A stretch of DNA of 64,000 bases from Morinoia aosen. Taxonomy: Eukaryota > Arthropoda > Malacostraca > Amphipoda > Talitridae. Location: NCBI GenBank assembly GCA_030386875.1, contig CM059558.1, positions 1,178,001 through 1,242,000 on the forward strand, written 5' to 3'. The notes under the pieces are model-generated. The model was not told where the DNA came from. It was given only the letters and a program-made list of their open reading frames with translations, and ran no database searches. Below are positions 34,680 to 46,110 of this stretch, one piece after another. A program made the translations under genes and the position numbers. Numbering within the stretch: the stretch's first letter is position 1; each line of letters starts with the position of its first letter.

Positions 34680-35840
34680 ATTTATCAGGTGGCACGTCGA
34701 ATAACGCTATACGAAAGGTACGGAGATTTTATTATAGTTTCGTTTCCTAAATAATTAATTGAGCCCGACGGTCATGAAGGGTACGATAGTAGATGTGGGC
34801 ACACAGAGGTGCCGCGTACGAGGGAATTTCGGGCGCAGTTTACCGATTTGGTGTCTTTGTTGAAAAAGGGTCCTTAGGTGGTGAGCTATTGTGCTCTAAA
34901 AGTGTTTTATGGGGCTACGGGCACTAGATCCCCAGATCCCCCCCCCCCCCCCTGTGTGAAAGGAGACCAAAAATCATGAATTATTGAACACATAAAAAAG
35001 AAAAATGAAAAATATTCATGTATTCATTTGAAATGTCAGATAAAACGACAAAAAAATATTTCACATATTCTGAAAAACTAAGGCCAAAACAAAAAAAACG
35101 AAGGGAACAAAGTTTTTTTTTAAATTACATATATTGGCTTATTTCAAATGAATCAGTCTACAAATAAAATTTAAATTCTTCAGGAAATGAAAAATAATTG
35201 TATTTTAATACAATTTATACATGTATAACGCAATTCACAGTGTTGATGTGAAATTAGGCCTGCACATTTTTTTGTAGATGATATTACGACATGAATACAG
35301 CCGTTTATCAAAAGACCGTTTATAAAACCGTTTATTAAAAGAAAACGTAATAAATAGGAAATTCAGATCAATTAGCCTAGTTTGTTAGAAATTTTACAAG
35401 GATTTCAAACTGTCTAAATTTGTTCCAGCATAAAAACTCATTGGTTTTTATCCCTTTGAAATATCCCTAAAAATGGACTGAAAACTGATTGGCCTATTTA
35501 AATTTTTTATAAAAAACTAAGGCTTATATCGAAAAAGTTACACAAGTGAATTATGTTTCTTATAAAAAAATACTTATGCTCGCCAAATTTCCGATCAATA
35601 GGATCAAAATTTAAAAATAGCAGGCATGCTCCCTGACACTAGATCCCAAACAATTCATTACCGTTTAGAATTATTCTTTACGGGATCCGAATTGCATTTA
35701 CCTAATCCTGCGGATGTTGTTAATCTTGTTTATTTTTATGTCGTATTTATTAACAGTTATTGTTCAGTGCTGAGTGTAATTTCAGAAACAAAGTTACACA
35801 TGTAACAATTTCCAGAATTTTGCAGATTAATTTTAAAAGT
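34680..35840. other. No gene seen; long poly-C run
   Basis: AT-rich flank of the copia element. A run of about 14 C lies at 34940-34953. No open frame with family or splice support. Confidence 0.5.
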
Positions 35841-35842
35841 TA

Positions 35843-36119
35843 TGTTAGACCAGATAGGCCTCTTTCCATCTTGGAATAATGGAGTACGGCAAACGATTAT
35901 AAGTATGAGTGTGGGGTATGGAAACACAGTAGGTAATCTAGGAACTACATGTACTGTACGTCCGTCGAGCACGGCGGCGAGAACAAGAAGAAGGAGCTCG
36001 ATCGCTCTACAAAGGCGGTTAACACACGAACATAGAAAACGGGACGGAAGCAATTTAATGGGCGACTGCGACAACTCATATATAATAATAAATATATATA
36101 CTGAAGTTGGATCTCAACA
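35843..36119 (-). repeat. 3' LTR of copia element (277 bp)
   Basis: Complete: plus-strand tgttagaccagatagg to gttggatctcaaca. Flanked outside by agtta (target duplication) and inside by the polypurine tract. Confidence 0.9.
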
Positions 36120-36132
36120 CACCCCCTCCAAC
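36120..36132 (-). other. Polypurine tract of copia element
   Basis: On minus GTTGGAGGGGGTG immediately precedes the 3' LTR start TGTTGAGATCC. Confidence 0.7.
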
Positions 36133-36420
36133 TGAAGTATTCCATCCCACTATGCATCAATTCACATAGTAATCAATTAGAGCTAACATTTTAACGTTCA
36201 GATCTTTCATTGAACATTGAACAGCAGAAAAACAACATAAAAAAATCATCAGTGTAGATCAACAGATTACACTGAGCACGATACAAAAAAAAATATAACG
36301 CCCATTAATGCATTTCCGCAATAGCGTTAAGAGTATTGTACTCAAGAAAGTTCAACCTTTTCTAGCAATTGGTGTACACAAAAGCTTACCTAGAAACATG
36401 TCAGACCCAGTAACTTAGAA

Positions 36421-37896
36421 TTAAACACACACTTTGAACTTGAGCAACGACTGTCTGGTAACAGGCTTTGTGAACATGTCAGCAATGTTTTCCTCTGAAG
36501 GAACAAAGCGCAAAACTACTTTATTGTCTTGAATGATTGCTCGAATGAAATGATATCTTATGTCAATATGTTTCGAGCGTTGATGATGAACAGGGTTTTT
36601 GGCTAGGTCAATAGCACCTTTATTATCAACAAAAATTTCAACAGGTTCATCATATCCATCCATATCACATAGTAGCTGTTTGAGGAAAATTCCCTCCTGC
36701 ACAGCATAAGTCAGAGCAACATACTCAGCTTCGCAGCTTGAAAGAGCAACAATATTTTGTTTCTTGGACTTCCAAGATATCAGTGACCTGTTGCTAGATG
36801 ACCTAAACACACATCCTGATATGCTCTTCCGGTCAGAGGATCCACCCCAGTCAGAGTCAGAGAAACCAGTAATTTGCACCGGGTTCTCGGATTTCACAAA
36901 TTTCAAACCATATGAAATAGTACCTTTAAGAAACTTCAGCACAAATCTACACAAGTTCAGATGAGCATTTGTTGGACAAGTTAAATGTTGCGACAGTAAT
37001 GTAACAACATAGCAAATATCAGGCCTAGTACAAGTCATCAAGTAGATCAGGCTGCCAACTATCTCACGGAACAGTTTTGGATCGCACAAATTCCTAGAAT
37101 CAGAGCTTACATCAAGCTTGTTGGCACTGGGATCACATGGAATAGACTTAGGCTTACAATCAGACATCCTAAATTTTGACAAAATTTTCTCAACATACTT
37201 TGACTGCTTCATCTCAATTGAGTCATGCTTCACATCAAATTCAATGCCTAGAAAACATGAAATTTGTCCAAGATCTTTCATTTTGAATTAATTTGACAAC
37301 GAACACTTTACTTCACTCAATACAACAGCGTTAGAAGAGGCCAAAATTAAATCATCAACCCATACAATGATAATCACTTTTCCAGAGTCGCTTTCCCTCA
37401 CATAGACACAAGTATCACTGAGAGATTGAACAAAATTTTGTTCAACAAGAAAATGATGCAAAAGGTTGTTCCAGTTACGGCCACTTTGCTTTAAGCCATA
37501 CAAAGATTTTTTGAGTTTGCAGACTAACTTCTCTCCATTTTTGTCAAGTTCAACAAATCCCTCAGGCTGTTCTACAAAAACATCACAGTCTATTTTTGCA
37601 TGAAGATAAGCAGTGCACACATCCATCTGGTGCACAATGTACGACTTTTGCACAGCAATATCCATCAGCATTCTAACAGAAGTTAGACGTGCTGTTGGAG
37701 AAAAGGTTTCTGTGAAGTCTACATCAGCTACTTGGGAATATCCTTTGGCTACATAACGAGCTTTGAAAGTTTCCTGGTCATTGGGACCTGATTTAACACT
37801 ATAAACCCATCGTCCCCCAATAACAGATCTATCTTTTGGCTTTTCAACAAGTTTGTACGTCTCATTATCGGCTAGTGCAGCCATCTCATTGGTCAT
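36421..37896 (-). pseudogene. pol: Copia pol: reverse transcriptase and RNase H part
   Basis: One frame broken by a stop at 37290-37288. RT motifs: GGRWVYSVKSG, KARYVAKGYSQ, FSPTARLTSVR, DVCTAYLHA, EQPEGF, SLYGLKQSGR and VWVDDLILA (W for the usual Y). RNase H: SDSDWGGSSDRKSISG, SSCEAEYVA, VDNKGAIDLAKNP and the closing RHIDIRYHFIR-type motif. A further stop at 37908-37906 separates it from the upstream linker frame. It would make cDNA in virus-like particles if intact. Confidence 0.92.
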
Positions 37897-37905
37897 TGCC
37901 TCTTT

Positions 37906-39250
37906 CTACTCAACAGAATCTGGGGATGAAATAGCCTCAGAGTAAGACTTAGGGATACTGCTCACTCTGTAGCAATAATCAACAAAATTATTAGTGATAT
38001 CCAATTCATCTGGATCAACATAGTCTTTTAAATAAGCTGGAGGCTTCTTTTCTCTCAAAGGAAATCTTCTAGTGGGCTCTGCATCTGAAAGAGTTTCATT
38101 TTGAATCACTCTGGGACAGTCCCAGGTTTCAACTCAGCCTCAGCCTTGTCAGCCTTCTCACTTTGTTTCAGGTCAGCAGGGTTATCTACAGCAATGAACT
38201 CATCCTCACCCACCACATTTCTAAAAATTTTATCACAGAATGTGACACATCTGACTCTTTTTATTTGACAAGTTTCAGGGAAATGAATCATGTAAGCAGG
38301 GCTGCACGGGTCATATCCCACAAAATACCCTGCTCTGACCTAGGGTCAAGCTTTCCTGGGTTTTGAACCATGGCAAAACATTTTGAACCAAAAATGTGCA
38401 TATTGGAAAGGTCAGGTTTCTTTCCCGTGAACATCTCAAAAGGAGTTTTGCCTGTCCTTTTGTTGAAACACCTCTTTCTTATGTAAGCAGCTGTTCTTAC
38501 AGCATGATTCCACAACTCTTTTGGCAAATTTGCATGTAGCAACAAACACCTAGCCATCTCAAACAATGATCTCCAAGATCTCTCAGCAGTCCCATTCTGA
38601 TGGGGAGAGTACGGAGCTAAAAATTCGTGTTTTATTTTATTCTCCGTAACAACAGCTTTGAACAAGTTTGAGGAATACTCAGTGCCGTTATCTGTTCTTG
38701 AACGTTTAACAGAGCCAAATGGAGTAGAATCAGCCAAGAGTTTCTTAAATGCCCAAACAGCGTCACTTTTACTTTTTTGGAAATAAACAAAAATAAGACC
38801 TGAAAAATCATCCACAAAAGACATGACATACATAGAATTCTCAAAAGAAGTAGGGCTTATAGGTCCAGCTAGGTCACTATGGACTAGCTCTAAAGGTTTT
38901 ATTGACTTTTCATCAGGGTCTCTGCTCCTATATTGACACATTTTACCCTGGACACAGATCTCACAATCGAAATTATGCTTGTTGGTAATTTTCATTCCTT
39001 TAGTAATACCTTCTAGGCTCAACACATCTTTTACATTACAATGCCCAAGAATATTGTGCCACTCCTCCAGAGTATGTTCACCAACAGCATTAATGTAATC
39101 AACAGAGCTTACAGAATTTAAATAATACAGCTTACCACATTTTTTAATATTAAACGCATTACCATCTGAAGCAAACAACTTTGAGGCGTTTTGACTGAAA
39201 TTAAATGATGCACCCTGATCAATAGCAGCCTGGACAGAGAAAATATTCTG
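37906..39250 (-). pseudogene. pol: Copia pol: integrase and linker part
   Basis: The frame at 39178-38288 shows the GAG-pre-integrase zinc region (H-x3-H in HNILGHCN, CEICVQGK) and the DDE core (VHSDLAGPI, TDNGTEYSS, NGTAERSW). The reading frame then shifts near 38315 into 38321-38106 (GYDPCSPAYMIHFPE) and again near 38106 into the linker 38109-37906, ending in a premature stop. The shift from the gag-protease frame lies near 39250. No restored sequence is given. Confidence 0.88.
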
Positions 39251-40350
39251 CTTAAACTAGGAATACAAAGAACATTTATTAAAAGAACATTGTGTTTCCT
39301 ATTTTTGGCGTCAGTCAGGGTAATTCTCGCATCCCCTTTACACTCTACAATATTGTTCATCCTAGAACCATCCGCTAATTCAATGAAATGATTCCTAGGG
39401 TCAAAACTTTCATCTAAAGATACAAACTTAGATTTATCACAAATAATATGAGCAGTAGCTCCACAATCCACCAGTAACTCTGCATTGGTTACAACAGAAG
39501 CACTTTCTGAGTCTGTTGATACTCTAAAACAATAAGAGCTTCTCACATCTTTGCTATCAGTAGCCATCGCTTTCGCGGTATCTTTTCTTCCACAAAAATT
39601 AGTATCATGAGATGCACTTTTACAAATTGAACACAACCGATTTTTCTTTGCACTGGGACTTTTATAGTATTTACACTCAAATTTCTTGTGACCTGACTTA
39701 CCACATAAATAACAAGTAATTTTAGTGTCTTTCGCTTTCATAATTCTTTCTTCACTTTCACTGTAGCCTTGTCGGGTCTTCTTTGCTTCCTCTTCACTCT
39801 TGAGGGCCGATTTGAATTTCATGAAGTCCATTTCTTTACTGTCACTTTGCGTGATGACGGTAGAAAAAGCGTTGTAGGCAGCTGGCAATCCTTTGATAAT
39901 CATGGCGATAATCAGTCCATCGCTGATATTTTCGCCGGCTTTCTTCAGGTAGGATGCAGTTGTCTCTGCCCGCAGTAAGTAGTCGGTTACCGTCTCGCCA
40001 TTTTCCATCTTCAGCGCGGCCAACTCGCAATACAGAGAAATAATTCTCGGTTTACTGCTACCGAGGTAATGATCACGCAGAATCTTCATGGATTTTCTTC
40101 CATCTCCATAGGCGTCTCTGATAATCGACGAGAGACTTTTATCATCGAGCCTTTGCACGAGCTCGGAGAACACTTGCTTGTTCTTCTCAACATCCAGACT
40201 TGATTCTTCGCCCTCAAGGACGGCATCCAACGACTTCAAGTCTAGGTAGGCCCGAAATTTCACTTCCCACAACTCATACCTTTCGTCATTGCCATCAAAA
40301 GTTAGGCTACTGGGCTCATAACCTGTTAGACCAGATAGGCCTCTTTCCAT
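39118..40350 (-). CDS. gag: Copia gag-protease part
   Basis: A 410-codon frame begins MERGLSGL inside the 5' LTR and reads through the primer-binding site. It carries a copia-type gag helical region (LTFDGNDERYELWEVKF), a zinc knuckle CYLCGKSGHKKFEC with a second C-x2-C cluster (CSICKSASHDTNFC), and a protease-like motif LLVDCGATAHII (copia D-S/C-GA). The last ~45 codons, after about 39250, are out of frame. As gag it would form the particle shell; as protease it would cleave the polyprotein. Confidence 0.85.
   Translation of the reverse strand: MERGLSGLTGYEPSSLTFDGNDERYELWEVKFRAYLDLKSLDAVLEGEESSLDVEKNKQVFSELVQRLDDKSLSSIIRDAYGDGRKSMKILRDHYLGSSKPRIISLYCELAALKMENGETVTDYLLRAETTASYLKKAGENISDGLIIAMIIKGLPAAYNAFSTVITQSDSKEMDFMKFKSALKSEEEAKKTRQGYSESEERIMKAKDTKITCYLCGKSGHKKFECKYYKSPSAKKNRLCSICKSASHDTNFCGRKDTAKAMATDSKDVRSSYCFRVSTDSESASVVTNAELLVDCGATAHIICDKSKFVSLDESFDPRNHFIELADGSRMNNIVECKGDARITLTDAKNRKHNVLLINVLCIPSLSRIFSLSRLLLIRVHHLISVKTPQSCLLQMVMRLILKNVVSCII
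40312..40323 (-). other. Primer-binding site of copia element
   Basis: On minus GGTTATGAGCCC directly follows the LTR end CTAACA. The complement GGGCTCATAACC is the anticodon-arm sequence of a methionine tRNA, so a half-tRNA(Met) primer is likely, as known for Drosophila copia. Confidence 0.75.
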
Positions 40351-40570
40351 CTTGGAATAATGGAGTACGGCAAACGATTATGAGTATGAGTGTGGGGTAT
40401 AGAAACACAGTAGGTAATCTAGGAACTACATGTACTGTACGTCCGTCGAGCACGGCGGCGAGAACAAGAAGAAGGAGCTCGATCGCTCTACAAAGGCGGT
40501 TAACACACGAACATAGAAAACGGGACGGAAGCAATTTAATGGGCGACTGCGACAATTCATATATAATAAT
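40324..40570 (-). repeat. 5' LTR of copia element, inner 247 bp
   Basis: Same as 35843-36089 with three differences seen by eye. It ends at ATAATAAT, where foldback element B1 begins. The missing outer tip lies at 41387-41424 in inverted orientation. Confidence 0.92.
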
Positions 40571-41116
40571 GGTAAATCTGAAGGAGATGTCAGTTATCGA
40601 TATTGTAAATTTTGATGCCTAAGCATAGTAATTAGATCGAAATAAACAAGTTTTCTTCCATGCACTTTCCGTCTCAAATGAGAATTTTATTAGTTATAGC
40701 GGTAAATGACTTACCGCAACTCCAGTGTTTGAAGCGGCAAGTAATTCAAGGAGCGCGTCGGACAGCAACACTGCAATGCACTCTCGCTTCCAGCGCGATC
40801 GTCATCAAAGACGAAACCAAACCTACCGCTATACCTCGTTAAATACTCATTTGACAAAAAAGTGTATAGAAGAAAAGTTGTTTATTTCGATGTTATTACC
40901 AGTATTCAAGCAACCAAAATTCGAAAATCGATGAGTAGCTGTTTATTCGAGCGCATTCGTCATCAAAGACGAAACTAAACCTACCGCTATAAATCGTAAA
41001 ATACTCATTTGAGACGGAAAGTGCATGGAATAAAACTTGTTTATTTTGATTCAATTAATTAGGTTCAGGCACCAAAAAGTGGAAAATCGATAACTGACAT
41101 ATCCTTCAGATTTACC
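40571..41116. mobile_element. Foldback MITE B1 (hAT-like, 546 bp)
   Basis: Starts GGTAAATCTGAAGG and ends CCTTCAGATTTACC, with about 130-bp terminal inverted repeats (catgcactttccgtctcaaa and its inverse). Its middle holds further inverted sub-repeats (gtcatcaaagacgaaac). It was inserted in the copia LTR with an 8-bp duplication ATAATAAT, now shared with B2 after an inversion. The small frames inside are inverted-repeat artefacts. Confidence 0.88.
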
Positions 41117-41145
41117 AAAATTTGTTGTCTACCAGAAAATATTAA

Positions 41146-41365
41146 CACGTTAAGTGCGGCGTGACCCACCGGTGGTCATTTAGGGGATATCCATAATGCT
41201 GCTGGCCGACCAACGGTCACTGACCCAATTTTTATAAATACTAAATGGAAGTTAAATGAAGTTATGATCCAGTCAATGTTTGCTATTTTCAAATTTTATT
41301 ACTTTAATTGACTCTAAATTAAGGCTGGATATTGAACTTCAGTTTAACCCGCCGCACCTAACGTG
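41146..41365. mobile_element. piggyBac-type MITE D1 (220 bp, TTAA sites)
   Basis: TTAA at 41142-41145 and 41366-41369 flanks CACGTTAAGTGCGGCG ... CGCCGCACCTAACGTG inverted ends. The inner word caccggtgg is shared with the copy at 48763. Confidence 0.85.
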
Positions 41366-41386
41366 TTAAATTTGTAGAAGATAACT

Positions 41387-41424
41387 TGTTGAGATCCAAC
41401 TTCAGTATATATATTTATTATTAT
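41387..41424 (+). repeat. Displaced outer tip of the copia 5' LTR
   Basis: TGTTGAGATCCAACTTCAG continues to ttattattat, the reverse complement of 36082-36119. TAACT before it is the inverted target duplication. 247 + 38 - 8 = 277, the full LTR length. Confidence 0.9.
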
Positions 41425-41973
41425 GTTAAATCTGAAGGATATGTCAGTTGTCGATTTTCCACTTTTTGGTGCCTGAACCTAATTAATTGAATCAAAATGA
41501 ACAAGTTTTCTTCGATGCATTTTCCGTCTCAAATGAGAATTTTACGATTTATAACGGTAAGTTTAGTTTCGTCTTTGATGACGAATGCGCTCGAATAAAC
41601 AGCTACTCATCGATTTTCGAATTTTTGTTGCTTGAATCATGGTAATAACATCGAAATAAACAATTTTTCTTCCATACACTTTTTTCGTCAAATGAGTATT
41701 TAACGAGGTATAGTGGTAGGTTTGGTTTCGTCTTTGATGACGATCGCGCTGGAAGCGAGAGTGCATTGCAGTGTTGCTGTCCGACGCGCTCCTTGAATTA
41801 CTTGCCGCTTCAAACACTGGAGTTGCGGTAAGTCATTTACCGCTATAACTAATAAAATACTCATTTGAGACGGGAAAGTGCATAGAAGACAACTTGTTTA
41901 TTTCGATCTAATTAACTATGCTTAGGCATCAAAATTTACAATATCGATAACTGACATCTCCTTCAGATTTACC
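41425..41973. mobile_element. Foldback MITE B2 (549 bp, opposite to B1)
   Basis: Nearly the reverse complement of B1 over its whole length. Right flank caattttt (41974-41981) pairs as an 8-bp duplication with caaatttt, the inverse of the bases right of B1. Confidence 0.88.
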
Positions 41974-42253
41974 CAATTTTTCTATGACCGATATGTCTTC
42001 AGCTTGAGAATATTTCGTCATGGTAATGTGTCAGTTTTTCATTATTTTATTGTCATTGAATAAATTGTAAGGTTAATGAGCAGCAATTGATTCAAGAATT
42101 TTTCATGTTTTAAGGATTTAAGTCAGTTTAGTGCTTAAGAAGGTTTTAAAACAGCCAAATTAAATGGTTATTTGTCATTCTATCAATTGATACACATGTC
42201 TAATTATTATATTTAGTAATATCAAATTTTAGAAGCTTTCTAGGGAAAACTGG

Positions 42254-42802
42254 GGTAAATCTGAAGGATATGTCAGTTATCGATTTTGTAAATTTCGATG
42301 CCTTAGCATAGTTAATTAGATCGAAATAAACAAGTTTTCTTCTATGCACTTTCCCGTCTCAAATGAGTATTTTATTAGTTATAGCGGTAAATGACTTACC
42401 GCAACTCCAGTGTTTGAAGCGGCAAGTTATTCAAGGAGCACGTCGGACAGCAACACTGCAATGCACACTCGCTTCCAGCCCGATCGTCATCAAAGACGAA
42501 ACCAAACCTACCACTATACCTCGTTAAATACTCATTTGACGAAAAAAGTGTATAGAAGAAAAATTATTTATTGCGATGTTATTACCATGGTTCAAGCAAC
42601 AAAAATTCGAAAATCGATGAGTAGCTGTTTATTCGAGCGCATTCGTCATCAAATACGAAACTAAAATTACCGTTATAAATCGTAAAATACTCATTTGAGA
42701 CGGAAAGTGCATAGTAGAAAACTTGTTTATTTTGATTCAATTAATTAGGTTCAGGCACCAAAAAGTGGAAAATCGACAACTGACATATCCTTCAGATTTA
42801 CC
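42254..42802. mobile_element. Foldback MITE B3 (549 bp, same direction as B1)
   Basis: Same termini as B1; flanked by aaaactgg and aacactgg, an 8-bp duplication with one mismatch. Confidence 0.88.
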
Positions 42803-42808
42803 AACACT

Positions 42809-43371
42809 GGTAAATGCTAAGGAGATGCAACTAATCAATTTTCAAAATTATGTTGCCTGTATCATGATAATTACATCAAAAGAAGCAACTTTTCATTCAT
42901 GCACTTTTTGGGGCAAATGAGTATATAACGAGTTATAGCAGTAGGCCTAAGTTAATTTTCATCTTTGACGACTAGAATGCGCTCGAATGAACAGCTACTA
43001 ATTGATTTTTGAATTTTTGTTGCTTGAATCAGTGTAATTATATAAAAATAAACAACTTTTCTTCCATGCACTTTTTGCGGGAAATGAGCATAAGACAAGA
43101 TATAGCGGTATGTTAATTTTTGTCTTCGATGGATGGAATGCGCTCGATCATTCGAGCACATCAGAAGGGAGAGCACGTCCAAGGGAGAGAGGACAGTTTT
43201 GCTTTGCTTCAAACACTAGAGTTGCATTAAGTAATTTACCACTATAACTTTTTGAATATTCATTTGCCCCAAAAAGTTCATAGATGAAAAGTTGTTTATT
43301 TCGATGTAATTACCATGATACAGGCAACAAAAGTTCAAAAATCGGTTTGTTGCATCTCCTTAACATTGACC
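42809..43371. mobile_element. Foldback MITE B4 (diverged)
   Basis: Starts GGTAAATGCTAAGGAGATGC and ends GCATCTCCTTAACATTGACC. Abuts B3; about 560 bp, more diverged, a separate subfamily. Confidence 0.8.
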
Positions 43372-43399
43372 AAAACTTTTTACCTAACAAAGGGCATTA

Positions 43400-44050
43400 C
43401 TTCTTGCCCTAAATATAATAACAGAGTTCCACTCAACTTATTTTGTTATTCAGCTATAAACCATGAAAAATGAATAAAATATACAGGTAGCAAGGAACTT
43501 GCTGAATTACAGAACAAATAGAAAATACTTGCAACCTAACCCTTGCTTTACATCCTTCATTTGCTGACTGACATCTATTGGTATCCTCAATGGCATTGTA
43601 TATTGTACTAGAACATTGTCACAGCAAAGATTGCCTCAATGAAAGCACTCATAGGTGTGACCTTGAACGGAAAATTGAGGGCCGACAGTGTTGTGGCCTT
43701 CGTAACAGCCTACAGTTTCCTTCACAATATTCACACACAAATGGTTCAGACTATACAGACTAAACGCGCCTGTGTACCAGACTTGTCCAATACTATACCG
43801 GATCCACCAATCCTTGTCACAAACTGCCATAAGACCGCATCTCTGGGGGAACCAGTACCTCAAGACACCATCCCCAGGCATGGTGGATCATTACAGCCCA
43901 CTTTACATGATTGGCTCATACCAGTCACTGTCTTTTACTCCAGGCAAGTACAAGAAAAACTTTCATAGCTTCAATAATACTCAAATTACACTCCTGACCC
44001 AATCCAACAATACAGATCATACCACAATCATCTTCAGCACATCTGGCATA
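43400..44050. other. No secure gene; possible LINE debris
   Basis: Overlapping frames on both strands at 43639-43968 lack family or splice support. The segment may be the continuation of the LINE C-terminal fragment just to the right. Confidence 0.35.
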
Positions 44051-44284
44051 CTACTCATTCTCTCTATAGTGCTCAAACACCATATTCATGAAACTCTCTC
44101 TCTCATGCTCGTACTTACTACATTCCAGCTTAAAATGCTCAATTGTTTCCTCCACTCCATTGTTACACTGCTGACATAATGTATTATAATTCTCATTCCA
44201 CCTCCATATATATCTGTTCACACTCAATGACTTACATCTCACAGCAAACAAGAGTTGACTTCCAAAACTACCATCATAGAACAT
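44051..44284 (-). pseudogene. LINE ORF2 C-terminal fragment
   Basis: On minus: GSQLLFAVRCKSLSVN, then CQQCNNGVEETIEHFKLEC. This is the C-x2-C ... H-x4-C zinc-like C-terminus with E(T)(I)EH seen at the end of many LINE ORF2 proteins. Both flanks are non-coding. Confidence 0.6.
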
Positions 44285-44299
44285 CTCAAACTTGGGTAC

Positions 44300-45190
44300 A
44301 TCCTTTTACATATACCAGTCAAGTGTAGGCTTCCGCATCATGCTAAGGTTCCACTGATTCAATCCATACTCATTTGTTTGCCTCTCAAACTCTTTTTTTC
44401 CACCTCGTACAGTCCCACTCAGGCCCTACTTTATTAAACTCCAGTCATCCATAGGTCTTTCAATTCTAACATGAATAATCTTTTGCATACTTGGTTTCCT
44501 TGCATGCCCCTAACATACTTTCTCCCAATAGCTTACACCCAGATTCCGTTCAAAAATTTGCTTTACTCCCCTGCAAACAATGAAAAATTGCTTTGGGTAA
44601 AAGAGCAGCCGAACTTCTTATGTAAACAGATGAGACAGGTGAAACATTTGTAGTGGGTCACCGTTTTTGTTTTATCACTTTTTGAATTCACCACATTTGT
44701 ATGCTAGGTCTTTTTTATAGTGCTAAGGTTACCTGGTCAGAGTGTGCATTTAAAAAACATTATACATGAAGATAGAGTTCAACCATGATAGTTTTCAATG
44801 CTACAGTGACCTATTTAGAGTATGCATTTTGAAAGATAGTTGTTCTCAAAAACTACATTATTTCAGTGATAGAGTTGCTTTCAATACAATTTCTTACACG
44901 AATGTCAATCAATGTGTTTGATGGGAGTGCTCTTTGCATTATTCATACACTTGACGGTCATGATTTGAATAAAGTTATTCAAAATAATTTTTGTTGTCTA
45001 GTTGAAATTATTTTTTTGTAAGTTACAGGTCATGATACTTCAGCAGCTTCATTATTTGAAACACTTTCATTTTTCTGAAGTTAAGCAACAAACAAAATGA
45101 AGGATAATATCAGTAAAAGGTAAAGAGAATGCCATTAGTAAGAGGATCCTAGGATGAATTGTATTGAGAGGAGAAGTTGTAGCTTACACT
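44300..45190. other. No gene seen
   Basis: AT-rich; short frames only. Confidence 0.4.
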
Positions 45191-45194
45191 GGAA

Positions 45195-46110
45195 AGATGG
45201 TAAATGTGAATTAGATGACAATAGTCGATTTTACACCTTTTTACACCTGAACGTAAGGAATTAAATATAACTAAGCAATTTTTCTTTTACGCACTTTCCG
45301 TCGCAAATGAGTATTTAACAAGTTATAGCGGTGAATTATTTACCGCAACTCTAGTGTTTGAAGGGGAAAGAAATAGTTCAGAGGGTAATACTACAATGGA
45401 CTCTCCCTTCCAACCCGCTTGAATGATCGATCGCAATTCAGCCATCAAAGATTAAAGTTAGCGTAGTGCTATAAATTGTTATTTTTGGGTGATAAAACCT
45501 ATTTATTGTGTTAACTAAAAGATCCTAGGGTCAATATGGAGTTTAAGCCGTTCACGGAATTTAAAAATTTCGTTCCAAAGAAACATTAAAGGAGCACATT
45601 TAAAAATGTTTTACATGAATGTTCTTCTGCTTGCTGATGTGTTATTTTTGAGTTATGCAACTTTGAAGTTATAAAGACATCGCATATAAAGGTGACAACC
45701 CCGAGTAATGACGACTAAGGAAATTACCCAGAAACAAATAAAGACTATGAAATAACACTGCACAACAAACGCTTATACACTAGCACAATCGTCATCATAA
45801 TAATGTTTGACACACTCAAACAGGGTCGCTATAACTCATTAAAAACTCATTTGTGACGGAAAGTGCATAGAAGAGAAGTTTATTTTGATGTGATTACCAT
45901 AATTCAAGCAAGACAATTTTGAAAATTGATTAGTAGCTGTTTATTCGAGCGCATTCCATGTCATCAAAGACGAAAATGAACTTGTTAAATACTCATTTGC
46001 AATGGAAAGTGCATAGAAGAAAGCTTGTTCATTTTTATCTAGTTGACTATGTTTAGGCAGAAAAAACTAGAAAATCGATTATTGTCCTCTCCTTCACAAA
46101 TAGCAGAAAG
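45195..46110. repeat. Old family B copy, interrupted
   Basis: Left part 45195-45500 (cactttccgtcgcaaatgag, ctctagtgtttgaagg) and right part 45835-46110 (gtgcatagaagagaagttt, gtagctgtttattcgagcg) are family B ends. 45575-45680 in between resembles MITE E (gttccaaagaaac, cttctgcttgctgatg). Confidence 0.65.

Larger units (their letters stand above)
35843..40570 (-). mobile_element. Ty1/copia LTR retrotransposon, decayed, 5' LTR split
   Basis: On minus: 5' LTR (truncated at 40570 by a MITE), primer-binding site, gag, protease, integrase, reverse transcriptase, RNase H, polypurine tract and 3' LTR (35843-36119). Integrase before RT is the Ty1/copia order. Termini are TGTT...AACA. The target duplication AGTTA at 35838-35842 is matched by TAACT at 41382-41386, next to the displaced 38-bp LTR tip (41387-41424). 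The LTRs differ at about 3 of 247 comparable bases. The coding region has two shifts and two in-frame stops. Confidence 0.93.

Noticed and set aside
41563..42664. Repeated ~84-codon frames at 41563 and 42410
   Set aside because: They are the same piece of foldback MITE B in opposite orientations; the frame is a by-product of the repeat.
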